Below are positions 14,948-22,190 of a DNA stretch of 22,975 bases, in pieces. Position 1 is the stretch's first letter; each line of letters begins with the position of its first letter. Under the pieces are notes generated by a model. The model did no database searches, was not told where the DNA came from, and was given only the letters and a program-made list of their open reading frames with translations. The position numbers and the translations under genes were made by a program. The DNA is taken from NCBI GenBank assembly GCA_002469805.1, contig DKNW01000047.1, forward strand, positions 1-22,975. Direction: 5' to 3'. The stretch is from Rhodobiaceae bacterium UBA7378 (lineage in GTDB: Bacteria; Pseudomonadota; Alphaproteobacteria; RS24).

Positions 14948-16341
14948 TAACCCAAAAGAAATAGCGTCGCAAAACCAAGAAACGCAAGAAAACCGACAAC
15001 GTCAGTCACAGTCGTTACAAATACACTCGACGCTACAGCAGGGTCAATGCCAGCGCGGTCCAGACCAAGCGGGATCAAGATACCAGCGAGTGCCGCCACA
15101 ATTAAATTTACAATCATTGCCGCCGCCAGCACAACACCCAGCATGGGGTCACCGAACCATAACGTGCCGACAAAACCAGTTACGACGGCGAATAAAACGC
15201 CGTTCAACATGCCAATGCCCAATTCGCGATATACAACCCGCGCGGCATTCAGCGCCGAAATTTCATGTGTCGCCAAGCTGCGCACTGTAATCGTCAAAGT
15301 TTGTGTGCCGGCATTGCCGCCCATCGACGCGACGATTGGCATGAGCACGGCCAGCGCCACCATCTGTTCGATCGAGCCATCAAATAGGCCAATAACAAGA
15401 GAGGCAAAAATTGCTGTGAGGAGATTTACAAACAACCATGAAAATCTGCCGCGCGCAGCTTCAATAACGCTGTCGCTGACATTTTCATCGCCCACACCAC
15501 CCAGAAGCAAAATGTCTTCGCCGGCCTCTTCGGTAATAACCTCGAACACATCGTCAGCCGTGATAACGCCGAGCAACCGCCGATCTTCGTCGACCACCGC
15601 CGCGCTCACGAGATGATAGCGCTCGAACAAATGCGCGACATTCTCACGGTCTTCGGTGGCATCAATCACAGTGAAATCATCATTGATGAGATCCTGCATA
15701 ATGGTCGGGCGTTTAGTCCGCAAAACCTCTGACAAATGCACGACTCCGACAGGCTGGTGGCGCGGATCGACTACAAGTATTTCCAGAAAATGCGCTGGCA
15801 GATCGTCGCTTTCGCGCAAGTGGTCTATGGTTTGCCCAACCGTCCAGAATGGCGGCACAGCGACGAATTCGGCCTGTGCAAGACGCCCGGCGCTGTCTTC
15901 GGGAAATTCCAGCGCGCGCTCCAGCAGCGCCCGGTCGGAGGGCGAAATCTTCTGCAGAACCTCCTGCTGTTCCTCACTATCCAAATCTTCCAGCACGAAC
16001 ACGGCATCATTGCTGTCCAACTCCTGAACAGCAGCGACGAGCGTGTCGATATCGATATGCTCGACAACTTCATCCCGCACCCCGTCATCAAGCTCAGCAA
16101 ATACTGGCGCGGGAATATCCGTTCCAATAAGGCGCATGAAACTAGCGCGCTGATCGTGCGAGAGGAGCGTAATGATCTCTGCAACATCAGACTCGTGAAC
16201 GTCATCAATAGACGCCAGCAACGCAACCTTGTCTTCACGCCCAAGGTGCTCGCGGATCTGATGTAAAAAATCAGGGGTCACCATATCGCCGATATGCGGG
16301 AGATCAGCCTCTGACGTCGGAGATTGCGCTTTATTACCCAA
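14947..16341 (-). CDS. mgtE: Magnesium transporter MgtE
   Basis: This 464-residue protein has the MgtE layout: an N-terminal superhelical MgtE_N domain (about 35-135), two CBS domains (about 140-265), a connecting helix and five membrane helices from about residue 285. The pore motif MGGNAGTQTLTITVRSLA and the last-helix IDPAVASSVFVTTVTDVVGF with Asp447, equivalent to the ion-selecting Asp of Thermus MgtE, are present. It conducts Mg2+ inward and is closed by Mg2+ bound to the N and CBS domains. The start is TTG 16341, supported by AAAGGCGAG (16354-16346) just upstream; the next ATG, at 16284, would remove the first 19 residues and has no clear ribosome binding site. Confidence 0.95.
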   Translation of the reverse strand: MGNKAQSPTSEADLPHIGDMVTPDFLHQIREHLGREDKVALLASIDDVHESDVAEIITLLSHDQRASFMRLIGTDIPAPVFAELDDGVRDEVVEHIDIDTLVAAVQELDSNDAVFVLEDLDSEEQQEVLQKISPSDRALLERALEFPEDSAGRLAQAEFVAVPPFWTVGQTIDHLRESDDLPAHFLEILVVDPRHQPVGVVHLSEVLRTKRPTIMQDLINDDFTVIDATEDRENVAHLFERYHLVSAAVVDEDRRLLGVITADDVFEVITEEAGEDILLLGGVGDENVSDSVIEAARGRFSWLFVNLLTAIFASLVIGLFDGSIEQMVALAVLMPIVASMGGNAGTQTLTITVRSLATHEISALNAARVVYRELGIGMLNGVLFAVVTGFVGTLWFGDPMLGVVLAAAMIVNLIVAALAGILIPLGLDRAGIDPAVASSVFVTTVTDVVGFLAFLGFATLFLLG

Positions 16342-16345
16342 AAAC

Positions 16346-16354
16346 TCGCCTTTC
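16346..16354 (-). promoter_or_regulatory. mgtE: Ribosome binding site selecting the TTG start of mgtE
   Basis: AAAGGCGAG on the minus strand ends four bases before TTG 16341. No other in-frame start nearby has a comparable site, so it decides the start choice. Confidence 0.6.
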
Positions 16355-16388
16355 TTTCTGGCACGGTGCGCGATACACGCTGCACTTT

Positions 16389-16416
16389 TTGTGCTTTAAT
16401 TTATAGGCATTAATAC
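16389..16416 (+). promoter_or_regulatory. Possible promoter of the MAPEG gene
   Basis: TTGTGC (16389-16394) and TAATAC (16411-16416) are 16 bases apart and 40 bases before the ATG. The -35 overlaps a small GCAC-TTTTT-GTGC hairpin at 16382-16394. The hexamers are moderate matches only. Confidence 0.28.
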
Positions 16417-16455
16417 AGCGTATGTTCGATTCGTTGTGTGACAAAGGAGGACTTT

Positions 16456-16833
16456 ATGCTGGAGATAATTCTTTTTACGAGTTTGTGGTTGCTCATTCAG
16501 GTGACGCTGCCAAGCACGATCGCCCTTATGTCAGGCGCAGTGAATCTGTCATATCTGGCTGGCCCGCGCGATAAGGCCATCGACAATATGCCCATTTCGG
16601 CTGAGCGCGCGAAACGCGCGGCTGCAAACCTGCTGGAAAGCCTGCCGGTATTTTTCACCCTCGCACTGTTGTCCGTCATGATGAACGCACAAACAGTAGA
16701 ACTTGCCGCTATATGGCTAGGGCTACGGATCGCGTATCTGTTTATTTATCTTTCAGGTATTACGCATTTGCGCACGATTGTCTGGATTGCATCAGCTGTG
16801 TGTCTGATTTTGATGGCATTGGAACTGGTCTAA
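16456..16833 (+). CDS. MAPEG family membrane protein
   Basis: This 125-residue protein has four hydrophobic helices (about 2-24, 55-75, 78-97 and 100-124) and the MAPEG hallmark ERAKRAAANLLESLPVFF, in which an Arg-Asn-Glu cluster follows the first loop. Eukaryotic MAPEG proteins are glutathione S-transferases or leukotriene synthases in membranes; the bacterial members are mostly uncharacterised. ATG 16456 has an excellent ribosome binding site, AAAGGAGG (16443-16450); an in-frame GTG at 16438 would put that site inside the gene and is rejected. It lies between divergent mgtE and a convergent small gene. Confidence 0.88.
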   Translation: MLEIILFTSLWLLIQVTLPSTIALMSGAVNLSYLAGPRDKAIDNMPISAERAKRAAANLLESLPVFFTLALLSVMMNAQTVELAAIWLGLRIAYLFIYLSGITHLRTIVWIASAVCLILMALELV

Positions 16834-16868
16834 AACCTGGCTCTGATACGCTTCTCTAAACAGGGGCG

Positions 16869-17036
16869 TTACCAGTCAAATTCGTCCATCCAAGAGCCGA
16901 AAAACTCTGCTTCGTCGTAAAACCATTCGACGTCGAACTGATCTTGCGTAATCTTCTTTTTCGGCTTTTCAAATGGAACGACATTGGGCGCGTCATGCCC
17001 GTCCATCGGTTCAGACTTCGAACTTTTATTCGACAT
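16869..17036 (-). CDS. Small acidic hypothetical protein (55 aa)
   Basis: An open frame on the minus strand runs from ATG 17036 to TAA 16869, encoding 55 residues. GGAGG (17049-17045) lies eight bases before the ATG, and a plausible promoter sits just upstream. The N-terminal part is polar with a PNVVPFEKPKKK stretch; the C-terminal half is acidic and rich in aromatics (VEWFYDEAEFFGSW, ending in MDEFDW). It has no Cys, signal peptide or membrane helix. I do not recognise the family. The good ribosome binding site, promoter and protein-like composition support a real gene. The acidic/aromatic tail suggests a partner-binding peptide or DNA mimic, but that is speculation. Confidence 0.7.
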   Translation of the reverse strand: MSNKSSKSEPMDGHDAPNVVPFEKPKKKITQDQFDVEWFYDEAEFFGSWMDEFDW

Positions 17037-17068
17037 TGACAAAACCTCCGCTACCTATAGTAAGGCGA

Positions 17069-17096
17069 ATAGTACGACGAAATCCGTCTTCTGCAA
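17069..17096 (-). promoter_or_regulatory. Probable promoter of the 55-residue gene
   Basis: On the minus strand TTGCAG (17096-17091) and TACTAT (17074-17069) are separated by 16 bases. A second TACTAT lies 12 bases further downstream. The divergent MFS gene begins about 60 bases to the right. Confidence 0.4.
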
Positions 17097-17156
17097 ACGA
17101 CACGGATCAACACAAAGATTAGTCTATCACTTATGTTTGCGCACGAATAGGCAATC

Positions 17157-18323
17157 ATGATGTATCCACTTCGAAATCTTGTCATTCCCTGCAGCTTGGC
17201 TGGTTTGATTGCCTACCAGTCGCTCACCGTGTTGCCGATTATTCTTGGCGCACTGGTCGACTATAGGGGCTTCACGCTGGCCAATGTCGGTTATGTCGGC
17301 TCGGTCGAAATTCTCGGTATGGCACTTGCGGCAGCGACAAGCGCGGCCTTTATAAATAAGGTGCCGCGCAATCGGCTGGCTTTTGTGGCGGCTATCGCGC
17401 TTGGCTTGACCCAAATATCATCAGCTTTCACACTCGCGCCGACGCTGTTTTTCGCCGAACGCTTCATTGCGGGCATTAGCGCTGGCTGTATAGCGGGTGT
17501 ACTGGCCGCAACCATTTCATTGGCGCGTGTACCCGAACGCCTCACCGCCTTCATTTACCTGATTGATGCGTTACTGGCCTCGGTTTTATATCTGGTTTTA
17601 CCCGCCATCATCGCACGGTATCAACTGGCCGGAGCCTACGCCTTGCTGGGCAGCGTCACCGTTTTGATCTCGCCAGTGTTTTTACTGCTGCCGGCGCGCG
17701 GCCCAGTGACCGGCACGCCCAGCCCAGCCTTGCGCAGAGATGCCGGACGCGTAGCCATATTTGCCATTATTTTAAGCGCTGCTGCCGCCGCGCATTGGAC
17801 CTTTACCGAGCGCATGGCGCTGCAGGTCGGCCTCGACATGACACAGGTCGGTCAAATGTTTGCGGCAAGTCTGGTTATCGGCATCATAGCCGCAGCGCTA
17901 GCGGCAACTGCTGGTGACCGATTTGGCAGCGTGCGACCTATTTTCGTAGCATGGAGCACCGTTCTGCTGCTGGGCTTTGCCCTGCCGCATCTCGCCACGC
18001 CTTTGGCGTTTATTATCAGCTTTTGCCTGCTTCGCTTTTTCACAAATATCAACGACCCATTCGTTGTTGGCGTTGTCGCACGCTTAGATATCGAAGGTCG
18101 ACTGACGACCGTGTTTGCAGCATGTGGCCTGTTCGGGGCCGCCATCGGGCCGTTTCTCGCCAGCACAATCGCAGGCGATGGCAATTTCACCCGACTTGGC
18201 TGGGCGTTTCTTATCATGGGTGCAGGCGCGTTCTTGATTTTCGTGCCATTTCTTGCACGACCGGAAATAACCAGAAAAGAAACGGTCACCGCGCCCGACA
18301 TTCAGGCCGGTGACATGGGCTAA
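17157..18323 (+). CDS. MFS transporter
   Basis: This 388-residue protein is almost wholly hydrophobic, with about 12 predicted membrane helices in two six-helix halves joined by a short basic loop near residues 180-200 (ARGPVTGTPSPALRRDAGR). The N-terminal half has GYVGSVEILGMALAA and, after helix 4, the LARVPERLTAF segment; the C-terminal half has ATAGDRFGSVRP, an MFS cytoplasmic-loop G-D-R-x-G motif. It is probably a secondary transporter of the inner membrane; the substrate cannot be told. The start is ATG 17157 or 17160, with no strong Shine-Dalgarno. It converges with the sulfhydrylase gene and overlaps it by four bases. Confidence 0.85.
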   Translation: MMYPLRNLVIPCSLAGLIAYQSLTVLPIILGALVDYRGFTLANVGYVGSVEILGMALAAATSAAFINKVPRNRLAFVAAIALGLTQISSAFTLAPTLFFAERFIAGISAGCIAGVLAATISLARVPERLTAFIYLIDALLASVLYLVLPAIIARYQLAGAYALLGSVTVLISPVFLLLPARGPVTGTPSPALRRDAGRVAIFAIILSAAAAAHWTFTERMALQVGLDMTQVGQMFAASLVIGIIAAALAATAGDRFGSVRPIFVAWSTVLLLGFALPHLATPLAFIISFCLLRFFTNINDPFVVGVVARLDIEGRLTTVFAACGLFGAAIGPFLASTIAGDGNFTRLGWAFLIMGAGAFLIFVPFLARPEITRKETVTAPDIQAGDMG

Positions 18324-19609
18324 ACAGCTTTCAATGCTTGGTCGAGATCCGCCAAAATATCATCAATATGTTCGATACCGATGGACAGACGCACATAGCC
18401 CGGCGTCACCCCTGACGCCATCTGGTCTTCAGCACTAAGCTGACTGTGCGTGGTGCTAGCCGGATGAATGGCAAGCGAGCGTGCATCGCCAATATTAGCT
18501 ACGTGATAAAGCATCTCGAGTGCATCGATAAACCGCTGTCCCGCCTCGGCACCACCGGCCAGTTCGAAGCCCATCAGCGCACCGTAGCCGCCTTTAAGAA
18601 CGGCCTCGGCACGCGCTTTCATCGGTGCATCCATCAATGATGGATAAATAACCTTAGAAACACTTTCTTGACCTGCCAGCCAATCGGCGACTTTTTGCGC
18701 ATTCTCGCAATGTGCCCGCATGCGCAGCGGCACGGTTTCCATACCTTGCAGAAACATAAATGCATTGAACGGGCTCATCGCGCCGCCCAAATCACGCAAC
18801 AACGTCGTGCGCGCCTTCAGAATATAGGCAATCGGTCCCAGCGGTTTTGCTGCTTCGCTCCAGACAGCTCCGTGATAAGAAGGATCGGGTGTATTGAGCG
18901 TGGGCTGGCGCGTGCCCGCCGCCTGCCAGTCAAAATTACCACCATCTACGATCAGGCCGCCAATTGATGTGCCATGCCCGCCAAGATATTTGGTCGAACT
19001 GTAGACGACAATCGCCGCACCATGATCCAGCGGCCGGCAAATAACCGGCGCGGCCGTATTATCCATAATTAACGGAATGCCATGTTCGCGACCGATCGCG
19101 GCAACTTCGGCAATCGGGAACACTTGCAGTTTCGGGTTCGGTAGGGTTTCGGCATAAAACGCCCGCGTATTTTCGTCGACAGCATCAGCGAAGTTCTGCG
19201 GGTTTTCGGGATCGACAAAGCGCACCTCGATGCCCATATCTTTCATGGTATTGGCGAACAAATTCCACGTGCCGCCATAAAGATCGGTGGACGACACGAT
19301 ATTGTCGCCCGCGCGGGCAAGGTTTTGCACAGCATAGGCAGACGCCGTTTGCCCCGATGCCACTGCCAACGCCGCCGCACCGCCCTCAAGCGCGGCGATG
19401 CGTTGTTCAAGTACATCCGATGTCGGATTTTGCAGACGGGTGTAAATATTCCCCAATTCAGACAGAGCAAACAAGCTGGCGGCGTGCTCTGTGCTGTTAA
19501 ACTGATAGCTGGTTGTTTGATGAATTGGGACGGCCACCGAGCCTGTCGTTGGATCGCTTCGCCAGCCTGCATGCAAGACGATTGTTTCCGGATTTTTACT
19601 CTCTGGCAT
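18320..19609 (-). CDS. metY: O-acetylhomoserine sulfhydrylase/aminocarboxypropyltransferase (PLP enzyme)
   Basis: This 429-residue protein belongs to the Cys/Met metabolism PLP-dependent family, with length and motifs of O-acetylhomoserine sulfhydrylase: TIVLHAGWRSDPTTGSVAVPI at the N-terminus, TSYQFNS, YTRLQNPTSDVLEQRIAALEGG, SGQTAS, the PLP-binding Asp in MDNT (183), and the PLP lysine in SSTKYLGGHG (Lys207). It makes homocysteine from O-acetylhomoserine and sulfide in methionine synthesis. ATG 19609 is preceded by a GGGAGA site about six bases away. Its leader, up to the divergent P450 promoter, shows no riboswitch I recognise. Cystathionine gamma-lyase-like alternatives are shorter, near 390 residues. 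Confidence 0.93.
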   Translation of the reverse strand: MPESKNPETIVLHAGWRSDPTTGSVAVPIHQTTSYQFNSTEHAASLFALSELGNIYTRLQNPTSDVLEQRIAALEGGAAALAVASGQTASAYAVQNLARAGDNIVSSTDLYGGTWNLFANTMKDMGIEVRFVDPENPQNFADAVDENTRAFYAETLPNPKLQVFPIAEVAAIGREHGIPLIMDNTAAPVICRPLDHGAAIVVYSSTKYLGGHGTSIGGLIVDGGNFDWQAAGTRQPTLNTPDPSYHGAVWSEAAKPLGPIAYILKARTTLLRDLGGAMSPFNAFMFLQGMETVPLRMRAHCENAQKVADWLAGQESVSKVIYPSLMDAPMKARAEAVLKGGYGALMGFELAGGAEAGQRFIDALEMLYHVANIGDARSLAIHPASTTHSQLSAEDQMASGVTPGYVRLSIGIEHIDDILADLDQALKAV

Positions 19610-19707
19610 GGTTTCTCCCTGGACAAAAAATGGCACATTACTGGCCTAAAACTACCAGCCCTCGCGCCGGTGTAAACAGAAAACTCCTCCCAAATGCGCG
19701 CGCGACT

Positions 19708-19755
19708 TGTGGACAGATTTAGCATTTTGCCTTTGGACAAATTTGACAATTTGCC
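19708..19755. repeat. 24-bp imperfect tandem repeat, two copies
   Basis: Bases 19708-19731 and 19732-19755 are two adjacent 24-base units agreeing at 19 of 24 positions, sharing GGACA near the left, ATTT in the middle and TTTGCC at the right end. They lie in the divergent intergenic region between metY and the P450 gene, and the second copy contains the P450 -35 box (19743-19748). A two-site operator is the natural reading; local duplication with no function is the alternative. Confidence 0.6.
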
Positions 19756-19772
19756 GATCACGCGATCATAAT
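19743..19772 (+). promoter_or_regulatory. Probable sigma70-type promoter of the P450 gene
   Basis: A perfect -35 TTGACA (19743-19748) and CATAAT (19767-19772, five of six) are separated by 18 bases. Transcription would start near 19779, leaving a leader of only about 15 bases that begins with the ribosome binding site GGGGGAG (19778-19784). Confidence 0.6.
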
Positions 19773-19793
19773 TATCCAGGGGGAGATATAATT

Positions 19794-21035
19794 ATGAGCA
19801 TTGCAGCACAGAGCGCAGATCTTGATTATCTGCACGTCGCTGATCCGGCGCATTTTGTTGACGGGTCGATATTTGATATTTTCAAAAAATTGCGCCGCGA
19901 CGATCCGGTTCACTATTGTGCCGATAGCGCCTTGGGTGCCTATTGGTCGGTAACGCGCTACGAGGATATTATGACCGTAGATACCAGTCATAATATTTAT
20001 TCTTCGGCGGCAGCGCTTGGCGGTATTGTGATTGACGACGCCATCCAGAACGATCCAGACAATGATTTCCAGCTGGAAAACTTCATTGCCATGGATCAAC
20101 CGCGGCACACGCCGCAACGCAAAGCCGTGCAGCCTATCGCTTCGCCACCGGCAATTGACAGCTTTAAAGACCTCGTGCGTGAGCGTACGGCGCGCGTATT
20201 GGACAGTTTGCCTGAGGGCGAGACCTTTAACTGGGTGGAGCATGTATCGATAGAGCTAACGGTACAAATGCTGGCAACGCTGTTTGATTTCCCGTTTGAG
20301 GACAGGCACAAATTGGTCCGCTGGTCTGACATTGCAACGGCAAGTGAAGGGTCTGAGCTGATTGTCGATCAAAAAGCCCGCATTGCCGAGTTGATGGAGT
20401 GTCTTGAATATTTCACGAAGCTGCATAATCAGCGTGTCAAAGAAGATCCGAAATTTGACCTCATCTCGATGATGGCCCACGACCCGAACACCAGCAATCT
20501 GGCACCACAGGCCTATCTTGCAAACATTCTACTGCTGATTGTCGGTGGCAATGACACCACACGCAATTCGATGACTGCTAGCATTTACGGGGGCAGCAAA
20601 TTTCCCGAGCAGATCGAAAGACTGCGGGCTGATCGAAGCCTCATCCCACAAATGGTGAGCGAAGTTATTCGCTGGCAAACACCGCTTGCTCATATGCGTC
20701 GCACGGCCCTGCAAGACACGGAGCTTGGCGGCAAGCTAATCAAAAAGGGCGATAAGGTTGTCATGTGGTACCTGTCGGGTAATTACGACACTGACATGTT
20801 TACGGACCCTGAAAGAATTGACCTCGACCGGCACAATGCCAACCGCCATATGTCCTTCGGTTTCGGCATCCACCGCTGTCTGGGGCTGAGGATTGGTGAA
20901 CTGCAGTTGCGAATTCTCTGGGAAGAGATGCTGGACAGGTTCAAATCTATCGAGGTTATGGGGCCGCCATCGCGCGTGCACTCAAATTTCGTGCATGGAT
21001 ATACGCAACTGCCGGTGAAGCTGACCCGCTTTTAA
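19794..21035 (+). CDS. Cytochrome P450, CYP153-like (probable alkane/fatty-acid hydroxylase)
   Basis: This 413-residue soluble P450 has an I-helix GGNDTTRN (251-258), the ExxR motif EVIR (290-293) and the heme loop FGFGIHRCLGLR with axial Cys362. The I-helix GGNDTTRNSM, RWQTPLAHMRRTA and the end VHSNFVHGYTQLPV strongly resemble the CYP153 family, which hydroxylates medium-chain alkanes or fatty acids at the terminal carbon using a ferredoxin and ferredoxin reductase. Neither partner is encoded in this window. After NSMT the CYP153-typical sequence gives way to a divergent ASIYGGSKFP. I chose ATG 19794 for its GGGGGAG site; the in-frame start upstream would pass through the promoter and repeats. 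It is not translationally linked to its neighbours. Confidence 0.93.
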   Translation: MSIAAQSADLDYLHVADPAHFVDGSIFDIFKKLRRDDPVHYCADSALGAYWSVTRYEDIMTVDTSHNIYSSAAALGGIVIDDAIQNDPDNDFQLENFIAMDQPRHTPQRKAVQPIASPPAIDSFKDLVRERTARVLDSLPEGETFNWVEHVSIELTVQMLATLFDFPFEDRHKLVRWSDIATASEGSELIVDQKARIAELMECLEYFTKLHNQRVKEDPKFDLISMMAHDPNTSNLAPQAYLANILLLIVGGNDTTRNSMTASIYGGSKFPEQIERLRADRSLIPQMVSEVIRWQTPLAHMRRTALQDTELGGKLIKKGDKVVMWYLSGNYDTDMFTDPERIDLDRHNANRHMSFGFGIHRCLGLRIGELQLRILWEEMLDRFKSIEVMGPPSRVHSNFVHGYTQLPVKLTRF

Positions 21036-21344
21036 CGCGCCAAATTTGGTAAGCTAATGGTGCGATCGAGAAGATCTGACCACTTTCCATCATTTAATAA
21101 TAGTGGCTTGCTTGTTGATGCCGTTCTATTTTTTATCGCCCGTCCCGGCTGCGGCGGTGGCGTCTTTGCCGCATACCTCGACCTCGCAAATAGCGCCCGC
21201 CTCTATTTCTTTCATGCCTAAATCCCTTACACCTAATTACATTAGACTGTGATGATATTTGTATGTGGAGGCTGACTTAAACCTACATTAACATGCACGC
21301 AATGGCTCGCTGGTGCTTGCCATCTGCAGGGGAGCAAAAGAAAA
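21036..21344. other. 309-base intergenic region between P450 and phosphorylase
   Basis: This gap holds no long gene. It contains a short minus-strand open frame (21126-21215), listed separately, and a loose CCACT/AGTGG inverted repeat around 21079-21105 without a T-run. AGGGGAG at 21328-21334 is the ribosome binding site of the phosphorylase. I found no clear promoter hexamers, tRNA or riboswitch. Confidence 0.6.
21126..21215 (-). CDS. Possible 29-residue peptide, candidate modified-peptide precursor
   Basis: On the minus strand ATG 21215 opens a 29-codon frame ending at TAG 21126. AAGGGA (21228-21223) lies seven bases before the ATG, an ideal ribosome binding site. The peptide starts MKEIEAG, has a core AICEVEVCGKDATAAAG with two Cys in a CxxxxC spacing, and ends in GDKK. 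Its size and the E...G-x-D/E-x-T arrangement loosely recall PqqA-type precursor peptides, but the cross-linked Tyr is absent, so I do not call it PqqA. No promoter or modifying enzyme is visible in the window. A chance open frame remains possible. An overlapping plus-strand frame (21057-21221) has a poorer ribosome binding site. Confidence 0.35.
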   Translation of the reverse strand: MKEIEAGAICEVEVCGKDATAAAGTGDKK

Positions 21345-22190
21345 ATGTTAGCAATTATTGGTGGAACAGGCCTGTATGAAATAGATGGCCTCAACGTAAA
21401 AGAAGAACTTAATATCACCACGCCTTTCGGAGCCCCGTCCGCTCCGGTCGTCAAAGCCGAATATGGCAATCGCGAAGTGCTGTTTTTGCCGCGCCACGGT
21501 CGAGACCATGAGTTTTTGCCCCATGAAGTAAATTACCGCGCCAATATTTTCGCGCTCAAAAAACTAGGAGCGCGGCAAGTGCTTGGTTTTTCGGCTGTAG
21601 GCAGCCTGCGCGAGGAAATTCATCCAGGTGAATTTGCTATTCCCGCACAATATTTTGATTTTGTGAAAGGCAATCGCGAACGCACTTTCTTTGGTGGGGG
21701 GGTCGCCGCCCATGTTTCCACCGCCGAGCCCGTTTGCCCAAATATGACGGAATGGATCGTAAGCAAAGCTGCACAGATGAGCCTTCCTGTTCACATAAAC
21801 AAGACCTATGCAGGGGTGGACGGCCCGCGTCTCGGCACCAAGGCCGAAAGCAATTTTTTTCGCGCCGCCGGTTGTGACCTCGTTGGCATGACCAATGTGC
21901 CGGAGGTCTTTCTGGCCCGCGAAGCCCAGCTTTGTTATGCGACCATTGGCATTGCCACAGATTATGATTGCTGGATGGAGGACCCAAGTCAGCACGTCAG
22001 CGTCGCAGATGTAATATCGCGCTTTGCCGAAAGCCTGAGCCAAGCCAAAGAATTGATGCTAGCCCTGCTCGAAACGCCGCTGCCCGAAGCCGAAGCAAGT
22101 TACCGCGAAACGCTCGCCACCGCTTTGCTTACCCCACCTGCAAACATCCCAGGGCCAAAGCGCGAACTAATGGAAGTGCTATGCGCGTAG
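21345..22190 (+). CDS. mtnP: MTA-phosphorylase-family nucleoside phosphorylase
   Basis: This 281-residue enzyme has the PNP/MTAP family-2 motifs: GGTGLY (6-11) for phosphate, RHGRDHEFLPHEVNYRANI (50-68), GFSAVGSLRE, and GMTNVPEVFLAREAQLCYATI followed by TDYDCW with Asp206 and Asp208, the pair that selects 6-aminopurines. It therefore probably cleaves an adenine nucleoside to adenine and a sugar 1-phosphate. In this gene context (two rSAM/selenodomain-associated transferases immediately downstream) it matches the phosphorylase of arsenosugar-type clusters, where removal of adenine from an arseno-adenosine is proposed; ordinary methylthioadenosine salvage is the alternative. AGGGGAG lies about ten bases before ATG 21345. 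It overlaps the next gene by ten bases. Confidence 0.92.
   Translation: MLAIIGGTGLYEIDGLNVKEELNITTPFGAPSAPVVKAEYGNREVLFLPRHGRDHEFLPHEVNYRANIFALKKLGARQVLGFSAVGSLREEIHPGEFAIPAQYFDFVKGNRERTFFGGGVAAHVSTAEPVCPNMTEWIVSKAAQMSLPVHINKTYAGVDGPRLGTKAESNFFRAAGCDLVGMTNVPEVFLAREAQLCYATIGIATDYDCWMEDPSQHVSVADVISRFAESLSQAKELMLALLETPLPEAEASYRETLATALLTPPANIPGPKRELMEVLCA

Noticed and set aside
16410..16440. tRNA T-loop-like GTTCGATTC before the MAPEG gene
   Set aside because: The flanking bases do not form a five-pair T stem and no acceptor, D or anticodon arms can be built.
19610..19793. SAM-sensing riboswitch upstream of metY
   Set aside because: The leader is long enough, but I could not match conserved cores of SAM-I, SAM-II or SAH riboswitches; only short local stems such as CTGG/CCAG are visible. 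A covariance search (Infernal with the Rfam SAM models) would settle it.
19707..19793. N-terminal extension of the P450 from an upstream TTG
   Set aside because: The extra codons would be the tandem repeat and promoter themselves and have no ribosome binding site, whereas ATG 19794 has GGGGGAG.
21057..21221. Plus-strand 54-codon open frame antisense to the 29-residue peptide
   Set aside because: It has only a weak GGTAAG before its ATG, uses AGA pairs uncommon in neighbouring genes, and resembles no family I know. The minus-strand frame has the better ribosome binding site.
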